A stretch of 64,000 nucleotides of DNA from Bacteroidota bacterium (GCA_963169325.1 CAUJEY010000335.1:49874-113873); one strand, 5' to 3'. Positions 32,471-41,320 are shown, numbered from the stretch's first letter. Numbers and translations are program-made. The notes: generated from the sequence alone by a model not told the origin.

Positions 32471-32649
32471 GTGCCCTTTGCATGCAGATTCGCCTGCTGT
32501 TTGAATAAAAGGGGGTAATATTGCCCGCTAAAATAACTACACTTAAATTTACGACCCGATATAACAGTTTTCAACCAAATACTCCAAATTAAGGGCTGCA
32601 ATAACCCGAAACCCGTTAACCAGCAACCAGCCAACCTCCTTCAAAAAGC

Positions 32650-34509
32650 ATGCGCGAAACCAAATTCATCGAACAAAACCGGGAAAAATGGTCCGAATTC
32701 GAGGACATGCTCCGCGACAACCACCGCGACCCGGAGAAGCTCAATGACCTGTACATCCAGATCATGGACGACCTGTCGTATGCCCGCACGTTTTATCCCA
32801 ACCGTTCGGTGCGTATGTATCTGAACGGCATGGCGCAGCGCATCTTTCACAATGTATACCGCGGCAAACGGTTTCCAGCCGGGCGTTTCCGGCAGTTTTG
32901 GACCGACGAACTGCCCCGGCTCATGTGGGAGTCGCGGCAGGCGCTGTTGTTGTCGTTTTCTATTTTTTCGCTGGCTTGTGTCATCGGGGTGGTATCGAGC
33001 CGGATCAACCCGGATTTCGCCCGCGTCATCCTCGGCGACGGATATGTGGAAATGACCTTGCGCAATATCGAAAACAATGACCCGATGGCGGTGTACAAGG
33101 AAAGTAAACCCTTAGGCATGTCGGTCGGTATTGCCGCCAACAACCTGTTCGTGGCACTGCGGACCGCCATTTTCGGCGTGCTGGCCTCCATCGGAACGGT
33201 GTTCATCCTGATGTACAACGGGATCATGTTGGGTGCGTTTCAGTATTTTTTTGTAGAAAAAGGGTTGTTTTGGCAGTCTTTTCTGACCATCTGGATACAC
33301 GGCACACTGGAAATCAGCGCCATCATCATTGCCGGGGCGGCGGGTTTGGTAGCGGGTTCGGGGCTGTTGTTCCCGGGCACCTACACCCGCTATCAGGCTT
33401 TTCAATTGTCGATGCGGCGGGGCTTGAAGATATTTATCGGGTTGATCCCGATGTTTTTGCTGGCGGCGTTTTTTGAAGGGTTTCTGACGCGTTACACCGA
33501 TACGCCGGCAGCGGTGCGGTTTATGTTCATCCTGACTTCCCTGGCTTTTGTACTGGGTTATTTTGTGATTTTGCCCTGGTATAAATCGCGGGTGGGGTTC
33601 GGGCCTACTGCGCTTGAAAAAGAATTGCCGTTCCTGCGTGAGCAGGCGATTGAATTTACGACGATCAAGAGCGCCGGCGAGTCTTTTTCCGACGTCTTTA
33701 CGCTCCTGCGCCGGCAACCCCGGATCACCGGCCTGGGTTTGATGGCGGCCTCCGGGGTGTTTCTGGGCCTGGCGTCATTTTATTCCGGCTCCCCCCTGAC
33801 GGAGACCTTCGGCGTGGCCGATTTTCCTTCCGCTACTTTTCAGGGCTGGTGGGAAGCGATGGATTGGCAACAATCACCCGTGCTTTTCGGCGGACAAATA
33901 CTGTTGTTTTGGGGCATTGCCCAGTTGACGTTGTTCGCCCTGCACCGGGAAATGTCGCCGGAGCAGCGCCAAATCTGGCGCGCGCACTTTTTCGGGTTGC
34001 ACCAGTTGGTGGCCTTGTTCGTGCCGTTTTTAGTTTTATGGTTTTTGAATTCCGTCGAAGCCGGCTTGTTTGTATGGCTGATCGGCATGCTTTTTTTCCC
34101 CTTTTTGGGTTTATGGGTGGCGGTGGCGCATTACGAAAGTTCCTTCTGGTTGTCTATCCCGCGCGCCTGGGCGCTGATGCGCTGGAGCCAGGGTTATTTA
34201 TTCGGTTTTTTGGTGATCAATATGGGCCTGCTGCTCTTTCTGTTTCTCGATTCGAGTATCTGGCGCGATATCGTGCTGCCTTTTTTCAGTTGGCTGGTGC
34301 CGGCGGAAGCAGGGAAAGTGGCGTGGTATATGGCTGCGACCACCGCATTTGCGAGTAGTTTTGTCGCGTTGTTTGTTTGGCTGATGTTGATCGCAGGCGG
34401 GGCTATGCATTATTTTTCTTCCCGTGAAATCGCCGACGCGGCACATTTGCGGGAAGGGATAGCGCAGGTGGGGGCGGTGCGGCAAATACGTGGGCTGGCA
34501 AGGGAGTAG
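32650..34509 (+). CDS. Stage II sporulation protein M (SpoIIM) family membrane protein
   Basis: This 619-residue multi-pass protein starts with the family motif MRETKFIEQNREKWSEFEDML and LSYARTFYPNRSVRMYLN. The SpoIIM core follows: NNLFVALRTAIFGVLASIGT, FLTIWIHGTLEISAIIIAGAAGL, LFPGTYTRYQAFQLSMRRG. The C-terminal half (about 330-600) adds further transmembrane segments, giving roughly ten. In Bacteroidota such genes cluster with DUF4129, RDD, MoxR and DUF58 genes; here the DUF4129 gene follows after 346 bases. The biochemical role is not established. It does not imply sporulation. Confidence 0.85.
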   Translation: MRETKFIEQNREKWSEFEDMLRDNHRDPEKLNDLYIQIMDDLSYARTFYPNRSVRMYLNGMAQRIFHNVYRGKRFPAGRFRQFWTDELPRLMWESRQALLLSFSIFSLACVIGVVSSRINPDFARVILGDGYVEMTLRNIENNDPMAVYKESKPLGMSVGIAANNLFVALRTAIFGVLASIGTVFILMYNGIMLGAFQYFFVEKGLFWQSFLTIWIHGTLEISAIIIAGAAGLVAGSGLLFPGTYTRYQAFQLSMRRGLKIFIGLIPMFLLAAFFEGFLTRYTDTPAAVRFMFILTSLAFVLGYFVILPWYKSRVGFGPTALEKELPFLREQAIEFTTIKSAGESFSDVFTLLRRQPRITGLGLMAASGVFLGLASFYSGSPLTETFGVADFPSATFQGWWEAMDWQQSPVLFGGQILLFWGIAQLTLFALHREMSPEQRQIWRAHFFGLHQLVALFVPFLVLWFLNSVEAGLFVWLIGMLFFPFLGLWVAVAHYESSFWLSIPRAWALMRWSQGYLFGFLVINMGLLLFLFLDSSIWRDIVLPFFSWLVPAEAGKVAWYMAATTAFASSFVALFVWLMLIAGGAMHYFSSREIADAAHLREGIAQVGAVRQIRGLARE

Positions 34510-34550
34510 GGGGGAGGGATTGCGTCATATGTCATTAGTCCGAATCCGAT

Positions 34551-34652
34551 TTTTTGATTTAAGATTGCAGATTACATGATTGTTGATTTTTGATGTGCTT
34601 AGCGTGTACCGCGACATCAAAAATCAACAATCATGTAATCTTAAATCAAAAA
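34551..34652. repeat. AT-rich hairpin repeat
   Basis: TTTTTGATTTAAGATT and ATTACATGATTGTTGATTTTTGATGT (34551-34596) are complementary to 34614-34652, with a four-base bulge and a 17-base loop. It lies after the SpoIIM gene, and the units TTTTTGAT/TTGATTT recall the other short-unit hairpins. It is a likely terminator. Confidence 0.7.
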
Positions 34653-34687
34653 TAGTTGGGGGCTGCACACGAAACTTGGGTTTCGAT

Positions 34688-34738
34688 GCTGGCAGGTCTT
34701 CGACACTACTGACCTGGCAGTGTCGAAGACCTGCCAGC
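34688..34738. repeat. Perfect 20-bp stem-loop
   Basis: GCTGGCAGGTCTTCGACACT (34688-34707) is matched perfectly at 34719-34738, with an 11-base loop. It is a second, unrelated hairpin 36 bases after the AT-rich one. Nothing else is seen in 34510-34855. Confidence 0.7.
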
Positions 34739-34855
34739 GTCGGAAAACCACCGGGGAATAGGGGGTAAGTAGTTACAAAAAACTTGATTTTTATTATAAT
34801 GCGTTGAAAGATAACAAGCCTCAAGTCTAATTAAAAAAACGTGCCATACACGTCC

Positions 34856-35536
34856 ATGCGATACATCCTGTTTTACATCACGTTTTGTTTTCTGCCATTC
34901 CTGCTTACTGCCCAATCGGCTGCGGAACCGGTCGTGGAGCGCCGCGCAGTGCCGGAACAGCAATGGCGCGATGCTGCCGGTGCGCTGGATTACAGCCGCG
35001 ACCTGCCAGAAAAGCCCAAGCCGGAGCGGCCGGACACCCCCCAAGAGCGCAATTCGCCACGACCCGACTGGAGTTCTTTGTCCCAGTTTTGGGGCAATGT
35101 GCTCCAGATACTGGCCATTTTAATTGCCTGTGCCGCCATCGGGTATGGTATTTACCGGATGATCAATCAGCCCCGCAACCGCAGAATCGCCCGCGACGGC
35201 GCGGAGATTACCCTAGACAATTTAGATGCCTACATCCTCGAAACCGACCTCGAACGTTTTTTGCGCGAAGCGCTGGCACAACAAAATTATTCGCTGGCGG
35301 TGCGGCTTTATTTTTTGCAAATTATCAAAGAGTTATCCCAAAAAGGCGCCATTCAGTGGTCTAAAGAAAAAACGAACCGCGATTACCTGCGCGAAATGAA
35401 TAACCACCACTTGGCCCAGCCTTTTCGGGCAGCCACCCGGGCATACGAATATACCTGGTACGGCAATGCCACCTTAAATAAATATGATTTTGAGCAACTG
35501 GAGCCGGAATTTAAAGCGCTGTTGAGCCGTATTTGA
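34856..35536 (+). CDS. DUF4129 domain-containing membrane protein
   Basis: This 226-residue protein has a signal peptide (MRYILFYITFCFLPFLLTAQ), a short periplasmic part and one transmembrane helix (about residues 80-100, VLQILAILIACAAIGYGIY). The cytoplasmic DUF4129 domain follows: EITLDNLDAYILETDLERFLREALAQQNYSLAVRLYFLQ and TNRDYLREM with AATRAYEYTWYGN. The ATG at 34856 is preferred over an upstream GTG at 34841. DUF4129 proteins occur beside SpoIIM, MoxR and DUF58 genes in Bacteroidota, as partly seen here. The function is unknown. Confidence 0.85.
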   Translation: MRYILFYITFCFLPFLLTAQSAAEPVVERRAVPEQQWRDAAGALDYSRDLPEKPKPERPDTPQERNSPRPDWSSLSQFWGNVLQILAILIACAAIGYGIYRMINQPRNRRIARDGAEITLDNLDAYILETDLERFLREALAQQNYSLAVRLYFLQIIKELSQKGAIQWSKEKTNRDYLREMNNHHLAQPFRAATRAYEYTWYGNATLNKYDFEQLEPEFKALLSRI

Positions 35537-35586
35537 AGCCATCGTCCTCGCCCAACCCGTTAAACCCGCCAACCCGTTTTTCCCTT

Positions 35587-36720
35587 ATGTCCGGACTCTA
35601 CCTTCACATCCCTTTCTGCAAGCAGGCCTGCCACTACTGCAATTTCCACTTTTCCACCACTCTGCGGAGCAAACCGGCTATGGTGGAGGCTATTTTGCAC
35701 GAACTGGAGTTGCAGCGCGACTATCTCGGCGGCGCGGAGTTGAGTTCAATCTATTTCGGCGGGGGTACGCCATCGTTGCTGGATTTGCCGGAACTGGAAC
35801 GGATTTTTGAAAAAATAAATGCCCTGTATCGCGTGGCCGCCGATGCGGAAATTACCCTGGAAGCCAATCCGGACGACCTCACGAAAGAAAAACTGCACGA
35901 CCTGCGCCATTACACCCCCGTCAACCGCCTGAGCATCGGGATTCAGTCGTTTTTCGACGACGACCTGCGCTGGATGAACCGGGCACATACGGCAGCGCAC
36001 GCCCGGCATTGCCTGCGGGATGCCGCCGCTGCCGGTTTCCACGACCTGACGATCGACCTGATTTACGGGGCGCCCACTACCTCCGATGCGCAATGGGCCG
36101 AAAACGTGCGCATTGCCCTGGAGGAAGGCATTCCACATTTGTCCTGCTATTGTCTGACCGTGGAAGAAGGCACCGCGCTGGCGCATTTTGTGCGCGAAGG
36201 CAAGTCGCCTACCGTGGATGATGAAAAAGCGGCCCGGCAATTCGAATACCTGCAGGATACGCTGGCAGCGCGGGGGTACGAGCACTATGAAATTTCCAAT
36301 TTTGCCTTGCCGGGGCGATATGCCCGGCACAACAGCAGTTACTGGCGCGGTGCGCCGTACCTGGGCGTGGGCCCTTCTGCACACTCCTTCGATGGAAACA
36401 GCCGGCAGTGGAATGTGGCCAACAATGCGAAGTACCTGCGCGCATTGGAGGCCGGCGAAGTGCCTTACGAACGGGAAGTGCTGACGCCGGCCCAACGGTA
36501 CAACGAGTATGTGATGACGGGGCTGCGCACTATTTGGGGTTGCGAACTGCGCCATATTGCTGATATTGAAACAACCTTTGCGGCTTATTTCAAGGCAGAA
36601 ATCGAACCATTTCTGCGCGATGGCGCCGTGGAACAAAACGGTGAAAATTACCGCCTGACCCGCGCAGGTAAATTGTTGGCCGACCGGATTGCCGCGACCT
36701 TATTTTGGACGAACCCTTAG
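35587..36720 (+). CDS. hemW: Radical SAM haem chaperone HemW
   Basis: This 377-residue HemW-family protein starts GLYLHIPFCKQACHYCNFHFS, with the CxxxCxxC radical-SAM cluster motif plus the extra Cys typical of coproporphyrinogen dehydrogenase-like proteins. It continues SSIYFGGGTPSLL, EITLEANPDDL, RLSIGIQSFFDDDLRWMNR, LTIDLIYGAPT and HYEISNFALPGRYARHNSSYW. The last element carries the HNxxYW motif of HemW. The ATG at 35587 is chosen because the upstream extension is Pro/Ser-rich and not conserved. HemW inserts haem into target proteins. True HemN activity is unlikely because the N-terminus is short. Confidence 0.93.
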   Translation: MSGLYLHIPFCKQACHYCNFHFSTTLRSKPAMVEAILHELELQRDYLGGAELSSIYFGGGTPSLLDLPELERIFEKINALYRVAADAEITLEANPDDLTKEKLHDLRHYTPVNRLSIGIQSFFDDDLRWMNRAHTAAHARHCLRDAAAAGFHDLTIDLIYGAPTTSDAQWAENVRIALEEGIPHLSCYCLTVEEGTALAHFVREGKSPTVDDEKAARQFEYLQDTLAARGYEHYEISNFALPGRYARHNSSYWRGAPYLGVGPSAHSFDGNSRQWNVANNAKYLRALEAGEVPYEREVLTPAQRYNEYVMTGLRTIWGCELRHIADIETTFAAYFKAEIEPFLRDGAVEQNGENYRLTRAGKLLADRIAATLFWTNP

Positions 36721-36740
36721 TTTGTGTTGGAAGATGTAAT

Positions 36741-36748
36741 TACATTTA
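36741..36748 (+). promoter_or_regulatory. Putative -7 box of mscL
   Basis: TACATTTA fits TAnnTTTG at seven of eight positions and is preceded by TTTG at 36721-36724, 16 bases earlier. It lies 48 bases before the mscL ATG. Confidence 0.45.
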
Positions 36749-36796
36749 CGGCACTAAACCAACAACCGTTTATTTTTTCATCAAAACGAAAAACGT

Positions 36797-37081
36797 ATGA
36801 TTCAGGAATTAAAAGCATTTCTCTTCCGGGCTGATGTGCTCTCGCTCGCCGTGGCCGTGATCATTGCCATGGCCTTTGGAAAGATCGTCGACTCCCTGGT
36901 AAACGACATCATTTCACCCATTCTGGGTATGATCACCGGCAATCCGGACTTTTCTTACCTCGTGATCGGGAACATTAAAGTAGGTAATTTCATCAATGCC
37001 GTGGTAAATTTCGCGGTGGTAGGCACTGTACTGTTCTTTATAGTGAAAGCTGCTGGGAAGAAACCGGAAGAAATAAAATAA
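36797..37081 (+). CDS. mscL: Short MscL-type mechanosensitive channel
   Basis: This 94-residue inner-membrane protein begins IQELKAFLFRADVLSLAVAVIIAMAFGKIVDSLVNDIISP (in parts), the MscL N-terminal helix and first pore helix. A second membrane helix follows (FINAVVNFAVVGTVLFFIVKA). Compared with about 136 residues in E. coli, the periplasmic loop is short and the C-terminal cytoplasmic helix bundle is almost absent. It may still form a channel, but gating may differ. It is alone, with its own promoter and a strong terminator hairpin. Confidence 0.88.
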   Translation: MIQELKAFLFRADVLSLAVAVIIAMAFGKIVDSLVNDIISPILGMITGNPDFSYLVIGNIKVGNFINAVVNFAVVGTVLFFIVKAAGKKPEEIK

Positions 37082-37110
37082 GTAGAGTCAGTTTTAAGAA
37101 AAAAGCACAC

Positions 37111-37145
37111 ACAGAGGCCGGCCCGGATTTCGGGCCGGCCTCTGT
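37111..37145 (+). terminator. GC-rich terminator hairpin after mscL
   Basis: ACAGAGGCCGGCCCG pairs perfectly with CGGGCCGGCCTCTGT around the loop GATTT, 30 bases after the mscL stop. There is no U run, as is common for Bacteroidota terminators. Confidence 0.8.
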
Positions 37146-37253
37146 TCATGGTATCTGCAGAAAATGAATCACCACCCGTGATGAGATGAATCATTGGCAG
37201 GCGATTTAACGCCGAACTATTTTCGCCCCCAAATAATTCTAAACCAATTTAAT

Positions 37254-37640
37254 ATGAAACATTATTTCAGTTTTATCCTCCTTGTTCTATTCGCTTTTTT
37301 ATCCCGGGACTCGTACGCGCAAGAAAAAGCAGTATGGAAAGAAATGCATGATTTTCACGATGTGATGAGTGCCACATTCCACTCTGCAGAGGTTGGAAAA
37401 CTCCAGCCGCTGCGGGAAAAGGCCGGTTTACTGCTTGAAAAAGCCAAGACGTGGAAAGCCTCCGCAGTGCCCCAGGGGTATAATCCGGCGAAAACGGCCG
37501 ATACCCTGAAGCGTTTGGTGAAACAATGCAAATCAATCAAAAAGGCGGTTAAAGCCAATAAAACGGACGCCGAACTGACCACGATGATCACCCAGGCGCA
37601 TGATATTTTCCATGAAATCATGGAGAAGTGCAGGGAGTAA
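37254..37640 (+). CDS. Small periplasmic helical protein
   Basis: This 128-residue protein has a signal peptide (MKHYFSFILLVLFAFLSRDSYAQ). A mature helical part with scattered His and Cys (MHDFHDVMSATFHSAEVGK, LKRLVKQCKSIKKAVKANK, AHDIFHEIMEKC) looks like a four-helix bundle. The His pattern could bind a metal, but no CxxCH haem site is present. I do not recognise a family. TTG at 37194-37196 and TATTTTCG at 37219-37226 are a possible promoter. The stop codon TAA is followed at once by the heptad hairpin at 37640. Confidence 0.75.
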   Translation: MKHYFSFILLVLFAFLSRDSYAQEKAVWKEMHDFHDVMSATFHSAEVGKLQPLREKAGLLLEKAKTWKASAVPQGYNPAKTADTLKRLVKQCKSIKKAVKANKTDAELTTMITQAHDIFHEIMEKCRE

Positions 37641-37716
37641 AAAAGTTTGAAGTTTGAAGTTCAAAGTTTGAAGTTCCAAACCAAGACTTCAAACTTTGAA
37701 CTTCAAACTTTAAACT
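37640..37716. repeat. Heptad hairpin repeat at the stop of the helical protein gene
   Basis: The AGTTTGA/AGTTCAA units (37640-37677) pair with ACTTCAA/ACTTTGA units (37686-37716). Same family as 24864-25010 and 27726-27918. The first base of the element is the last base of the TAA stop. Confidence 0.75.
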
Positions 37717-37789
37717 AAATAGCTTATTTTGTGGCCTGTAATGGAGCAGAAAATATCTTCTGCCAAATAAAATTTTTGATAATTTCCTT

Positions 37790-38464
37790 GTGCAATATAT
37801 TGACCTGCATACCCATCGTCCTGCCGGAGATCCGGAGGTGTTTGAAATTGAAAGCGTATTTTATGATAAAGTGGCCAGCGGAAAAACACCTTTTTTCTCT
37901 GCCGGCCTGCATCCCTGGCACCTACAAAACATTGATTTAAAAGAAGCGGAACTTTGGCTTCGGGAACAAGTTGCGCAAGACGGCTGCCTCGCTGTCGGCG
38001 AAACCGGGTTAGACAAAGCCGCCGCCGCGCCCTGGGACCGGCAAATTTCGGCTTTCCAGATTTGCCACCGCGTAGCGGCCGAGACCGGCAAACCCCTGAT
38101 CATTCATTGTGTGCGGGCTTACGGCGAAGTTGTTCAGTTGTTGAATCGCCCGATGTCTCCCGCGTTGACGACACCGCCTGCGATATTTCACGGCTTCAAT
38201 AAACACCAGCAAACAGCCCGGATGTTGCTCGACGCCGGCTATTTTCTTTCCTTCGGCCCGGCATTGCTGCTCGCCAACAGCCCGGCGGCCGGCGCTTTTC
38301 GCACGATCCCGGCAGCACAGCTTTTTCTGGAAACGGATGATCATAACCTGGATATCAAGGCAGTGTATGCCCGGGCAGCAGAAATTCGCGGCTGGACGCT
38401 GGATCAGCTGCTGGAGCAAATACATGTCAATTTCCGGGAAGTTTTTGGGATGGTTCCGGCCTGA
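37790..38464 (+). CDS. TatD-family metal-dependent hydrolase
   Basis: This 224-residue protein starts from GTG (37790), reading QYIDLHTHRPAGD, where the HTH pair is the TatD metal site. Further features are FFSAGLHPWHLQ, LAVGETGLDKAAA with the metal-bridging Glu, KPLIIHCVRAYGEVVQLL, IFHGFNKHQQTARMLL and LFLETDDHNLDIKAVYA. It is about 30 residues shorter than typical TatD nucleases. It is a probable 3'-5' exonuclease or DNase of the amidohydrolase superfamily, cytosolic. No ATG is available upstream before a stop. Confidence 0.88.
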   Translation: MQYIDLHTHRPAGDPEVFEIESVFYDKVASGKTPFFSAGLHPWHLQNIDLKEAELWLREQVAQDGCLAVGETGLDKAAAAPWDRQISAFQICHRVAAETGKPLIIHCVRAYGEVVQLLNRPMSPALTTPPAIFHGFNKHQQTARMLLDAGYFLSFGPALLLANSPAAGAFRTIPAAQLFLETDDHNLDIKAVYARAAEIRGWTLDQLLEQIHVNFREVFGMVPA

Positions 38465-38644
38465 TTATTCCTGCGGGGCGAAGACTGAACCCACGTTCCG
38501 TTCGTATTTTTGAATCAGAACTGACAGAGGAAGCCACATTCAGTTGCTTTATATCTAACTAAACTTACTGCCTTTGCCCATCAGGTATAGTCCGGTGTAA
38601 AGCAGGTTTGAAGTTTGGGTAAAAATTAAAGTTTTAATCCCATA

Positions 38645-38676
38645 TTGCAAGTGGATCGGCCGGCTATTTATATTTG
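38645..38676 (+). promoter_or_regulatory. Promoter of the RHS remnant
   Basis: TTG at 38645-38647, 21 bases, then TATATTTG at 38669-38676 matching TAnnTTTG. The leader to the ATG at 38705 would be about 23 bases. The promoter appears intact although the gene is broken. Confidence 0.55.
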
Positions 38677-38704
38677 TGTATCTCAATACAAAAACCGGAT
38701 ACCC

Positions 38705-39275
38705 ATGCCTCCATTTTACTCCCTTTTCCGCCTTTTCATTACGCTTGCCTGCTTTTTTTCTTTTCCCTTTAATTTTTACGGTCAGCCGGCTATTTTTGGG
38801 CGTTTATCGACTGAAACAGGTCGTGCCGGTTTGGAATTCAACCAATTTGACAGCCCACCTTACACTTCCAGCGTAGCTCCGTCATCGTGGTATTTGCGCC
38901 GGGTGGAGACCCATGATGGAAAATTCTCTATCGTGTTGAATTATGCCGCTGAGAACTATTCTTATTTAAGTCTGGCCTCTTATACCTATACCAATGTAAA
39001 CGGTGGCAGTAGTGCGGCTTCCACAGGATTGGTTGGTATCGCACCCCCATACAAATACGCCAATCGTTCGAATATTACCGGATGGCGCTTAACAAGCATA
39101 ACTTCTCCCACCGAAACGGTTACGTTTACAGCCAATACTGACAGGACAGATTTGGATCAGTGTTTTTCAGTACAACCCAATTCCCCACCTCCAAAAAAGC
39201 ACTGGACTCAATTGAGGTAACGAGCGGCTCTTTTTGCAAACGTTTCGCACTTCAATATAGCTATTTTCTGGGTAA
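38705..39275 (+). pseudogene. RHS-repeat protein, N-terminal remnant, frameshifted
   Basis: A signal peptide (FFSFPFNFYGQ) and the N-terminal domain typical of Bacteroidota RHS-family polymorphic toxins (YLRRVETHDGKFSIVLNYAA, GWRLTSITSPTETVTFTAN) run to about 39160. There the family-like reading shifts frame: TTQFPTSKKALDSIEVTSGS follows in another frame, while the original frame ends at 39220. The resulting product would be 171 residues. The whole RHS repeat barrel is missing; within about 120 bases the sequence joins the C-terminal toxin fragment. A single-base change plus a large internal deletion explains this. Confidence 0.8.
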
Positions 39276-39545
39276 TACAAAGTTGAGAGGCCGGGGAAAG
39301 ACTTTACAAAGGCAGGGAAAGAGGCTGTTATTGATGTAAACAAAGCAAAAAATAGTGGGGTTGTTAAATGTGAAACCTGCGATACTAATACATCTCCTGC
39401 TTCTCAATCTAAGAAAGGGGTGATACCTGCAAAAAATGAGCGGCAAGTTGATCACATCAAAGCAAAATCAAAAGGAGGCAGTGGTACACCAGATAATGGA
39501 CAGGTTTTATGTCGTGATTGTAATAACAAAAAAAGCAATAATTGA
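39276..39545 (+). pseudogene. HNH-endonuclease toxin tail of an RHS protein
   Basis: The frame ERPGKDFTKAGKEAVIDVNK, then VVKCETCDTNT and RQVDHIKAKSKGGSGTPDN, then QVLCRDCNNKKSNN is an HNH nuclease domain. It has the two CxxC zinc pairs and the catalytic DH. It is the C-terminal toxin module of a polymorphic RHS toxin. It lacks its own start codon and lies in a different frame from the N-terminal remnant, so it cannot be made from that start. The stop TGA overlaps the ATG of the immunity gene (TGATG), so the toxin-immunity joint is preserved. Confidence 0.8.
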
Positions 39546-39976
39546 TGAAAGAGAAAGTAGTATTAACGTATAAGGATTTAGAAGGCCATCTATCAGAAGA
39601 AATTATTTGGGTTGTAAAAATAGATGACAATTCTTATAAAGTAGATAATATACCATTTTATGCACCTAATTTAGCGATGGGAGATATTATTAGCGTTGAA
39701 AACGACCAAGGTGTTTTGTATTTTGACGATTTAATAGAGACCTCAGGACATTCAACAATTCAAATCATATTCTTTGATAGTAAACAATCTGAAAAAGTCA
39801 TTAATAAACTAGAACAATTAGGTTGCCAATGGGAAGATATGAAAGGGCAGCCTTATTTTGCAGTTGACGTGCCATCTGATATTGACTACAATAGAATTAA
39901 AATTTTTTTAGATATTCAATTTAAGAACCAAGTCCTTGATTACAAGGAAGCATGCCTTTCTGAAAATCATAACTAA
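39545..39976 (+). CDS. DUF4265-type immunity protein
   Basis: This 143-residue cytosolic protein, MKEKVVLTYKDLEGHLSEE, has the DUF4265 signature KVDNIPFYAPNLAMGDII and FDDLIETSGHSTIQIIFF. DUF4265 proteins occur downstream of polymorphic toxin tails and are regarded as immunity proteins. The ATG at 39545 overlaps the toxin stop, so it is the cognate immunity gene of the HNH module. Reading frame and motifs are intact, although the toxin gene is broken. The AT-rich composition matches the island. Confidence 0.85.
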   Translation: MKEKVVLTYKDLEGHLSEEIIWVVKIDDNSYKVDNIPFYAPNLAMGDIISVENDQGVLYFDDLIETSGHSTIQIIFFDSKQSEKVINKLEQLGCQWEDMKGQPYFAVDVPSDIDYNRIKIFLDIQFKNQVLDYKEACLSENHN

Positions 39977-40279
39977 GCCCGATGCTTGAACGATAGAATC
40001 TATTAGTACAAAGTCCGCAGGCGTACCTACATCAACAGTACCTGCTCTCCACACTACTGGACATTTTTACAAACCGCATGATTTTTAGGGTAAGGAAATT
40101 GAAAACATAGCGTAAAAATTCAATAAATCAGAATATGAGGAAGCATGCATTGCCCATGAAAAATAGTTGATAATGAACTTGATTTTGACATGGTTAATGA
40201 CTTTTGCAAGGACCAATGAAATAATAAAGGATTATAGTAATAAGGCAATATTTGACGTTCATTGAAATGATTGTCATGA
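39977..40279. pseudogene. Remnants of lost toxin-immunity cassettes
   Basis: No intact gene. One frame reads GVPTSTVPALHTTGHFYKPHDF and stops at about 40089, like a toxin C-terminus. Another reads KFNKSEYEEACIAHEK and stops at about 40166, resembling the DUF4265 C-terminus LDYKEACLSENHN. A third reads DNELDFDMVNDFCKDQ and stops. These look like tails left by successive cassette replacements. The assignments are by eye and tentative. Confidence 0.4.
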
Positions 40280-41308
40280 TTGACAGTTGAGAGAGGTGCG
40301 CTGTACGTCCAGGGCCACATAAACGGCCTTGAATACCGCACCAACGGCGGCGGCGGAACGCTTACTTTAGAGTCTATTTACCACGCCGAAGGACGTATCA
40401 CCCCGCTCGGCGGATCGAATTACCAATATGAGTACACTATAAAAGACCACCTCGGCAATGCCCGCCTGACTTTTGCCGATCTGAATGCCAATAGTATTGT
40501 GGATGTGCCAGGGGATATCTTACAAGAAAACCACTATTATCCCTTTGGTATGAATATGAGTTATGGGTGGATGAACAACACCGGTTTGATCGATAACCGG
40601 TATCAGTACAATGGGAAGGAGTTGAATGATGATTTTGGGTTGAATTGGAATGACTATGGGGCGAGGTGGTATGATGCGAGCGTAGGGAGATGGTGGAGTG
40701 TGGACCCGTTGGCGAACAAATTTTCAAACACTACACCATATAATAGTTTTTTATCAAACCCGCTCAATATAGTTGATATTCAAGGGGATTCTTCTTGGCC
40801 AGTTACAAGGCAATGGGATGCGCAAGATTTCGAAGGGTATAGCGATTTTGTAGATTCAGAAATTAAAAATATGAAAACAAATGCAGAGGAGTTTGATTGC
40901 GCAGACCTTGCAACTACATTGTTAATAAGATATTCCTCGGAAAATAACTTAGAAGTGTCCTTTACAAGTGTTGATGGTAAAGCAATATCTTCTTCAAGTG
41001 ATATAGCTTCGAGCCCAGAAGAATTTGAAAAAATAGTAAAACAAACTACGAATGCTAAATCTATAATGAATGATATGGAGAAAATTATGGGAATTCCTAA
41101 GCCAGGCTATATGACAAATAATGGATTTCATGTTAACATTGTAACCAGTCCTGACCCAAACACCATCTATGGCTCAGAAGTGCCATCAACATCTGGTAGT
41201 TTGCCTGCTAGAGTACCTAAAGATAGCTCCGTCTCACCAAGTTCTACTTTTTTGCGATGGGATGTTATCAGTGAAGCCGCCAGATCTGCATACTATGAAA
41301 AAAAGTAA
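40280..41308 (+). CDS. RHS core fragment with unknown C-terminal toxin domain
   Basis: Residues 1-160 are the RHS repeat-associated core (DHLGNARLTFADLN, YYPFGMNMSYGW, YQYNGKELNDDFGLNWNDYGARWYDASVGRWWSVDPLA). This is the region that self-cleaves to release the C-terminal toxin. The following 180 residues are an AT-rich, non-RHS module beginning near NAEEFDCADLATTLLIRYSS. Its DCAD Cys and a later NGFHVNIVTS His could form a cysteine peptidase-like site, which is speculative. No ATG exists near the beginning; the frame only opens at TTG 40280, exactly where the sequence switches from AT-rich to GC-richer RHS DNA. The upstream part of the gene is therefore missing and it may be silent. Confidence 0.7.
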   Translation: MTVERGALYVQGHINGLEYRTNGGGGTLTLESIYHAEGRITPLGGSNYQYEYTIKDHLGNARLTFADLNANSIVDVPGDILQENHYYPFGMNMSYGWMNNTGLIDNRYQYNGKELNDDFGLNWNDYGARWYDASVGRWWSVDPLANKFSNTTPYNSFLSNPLNIVDIQGDSSWPVTRQWDAQDFEGYSDFVDSEIKNMKTNAEEFDCADLATTLLIRYSSENNLEVSFTSVDGKAISSSSDIASSPEEFEKIVKQTTNAKSIMNDMEKIMGIPKPGYMTNNGFHVNIVTSPDPNTIYGSEVPSTSGSLPARVPKDSSVSPSSTFLRWDVISEAARSAYYEKK

Positions 41309-41320
41309 ATTTACCTAACC

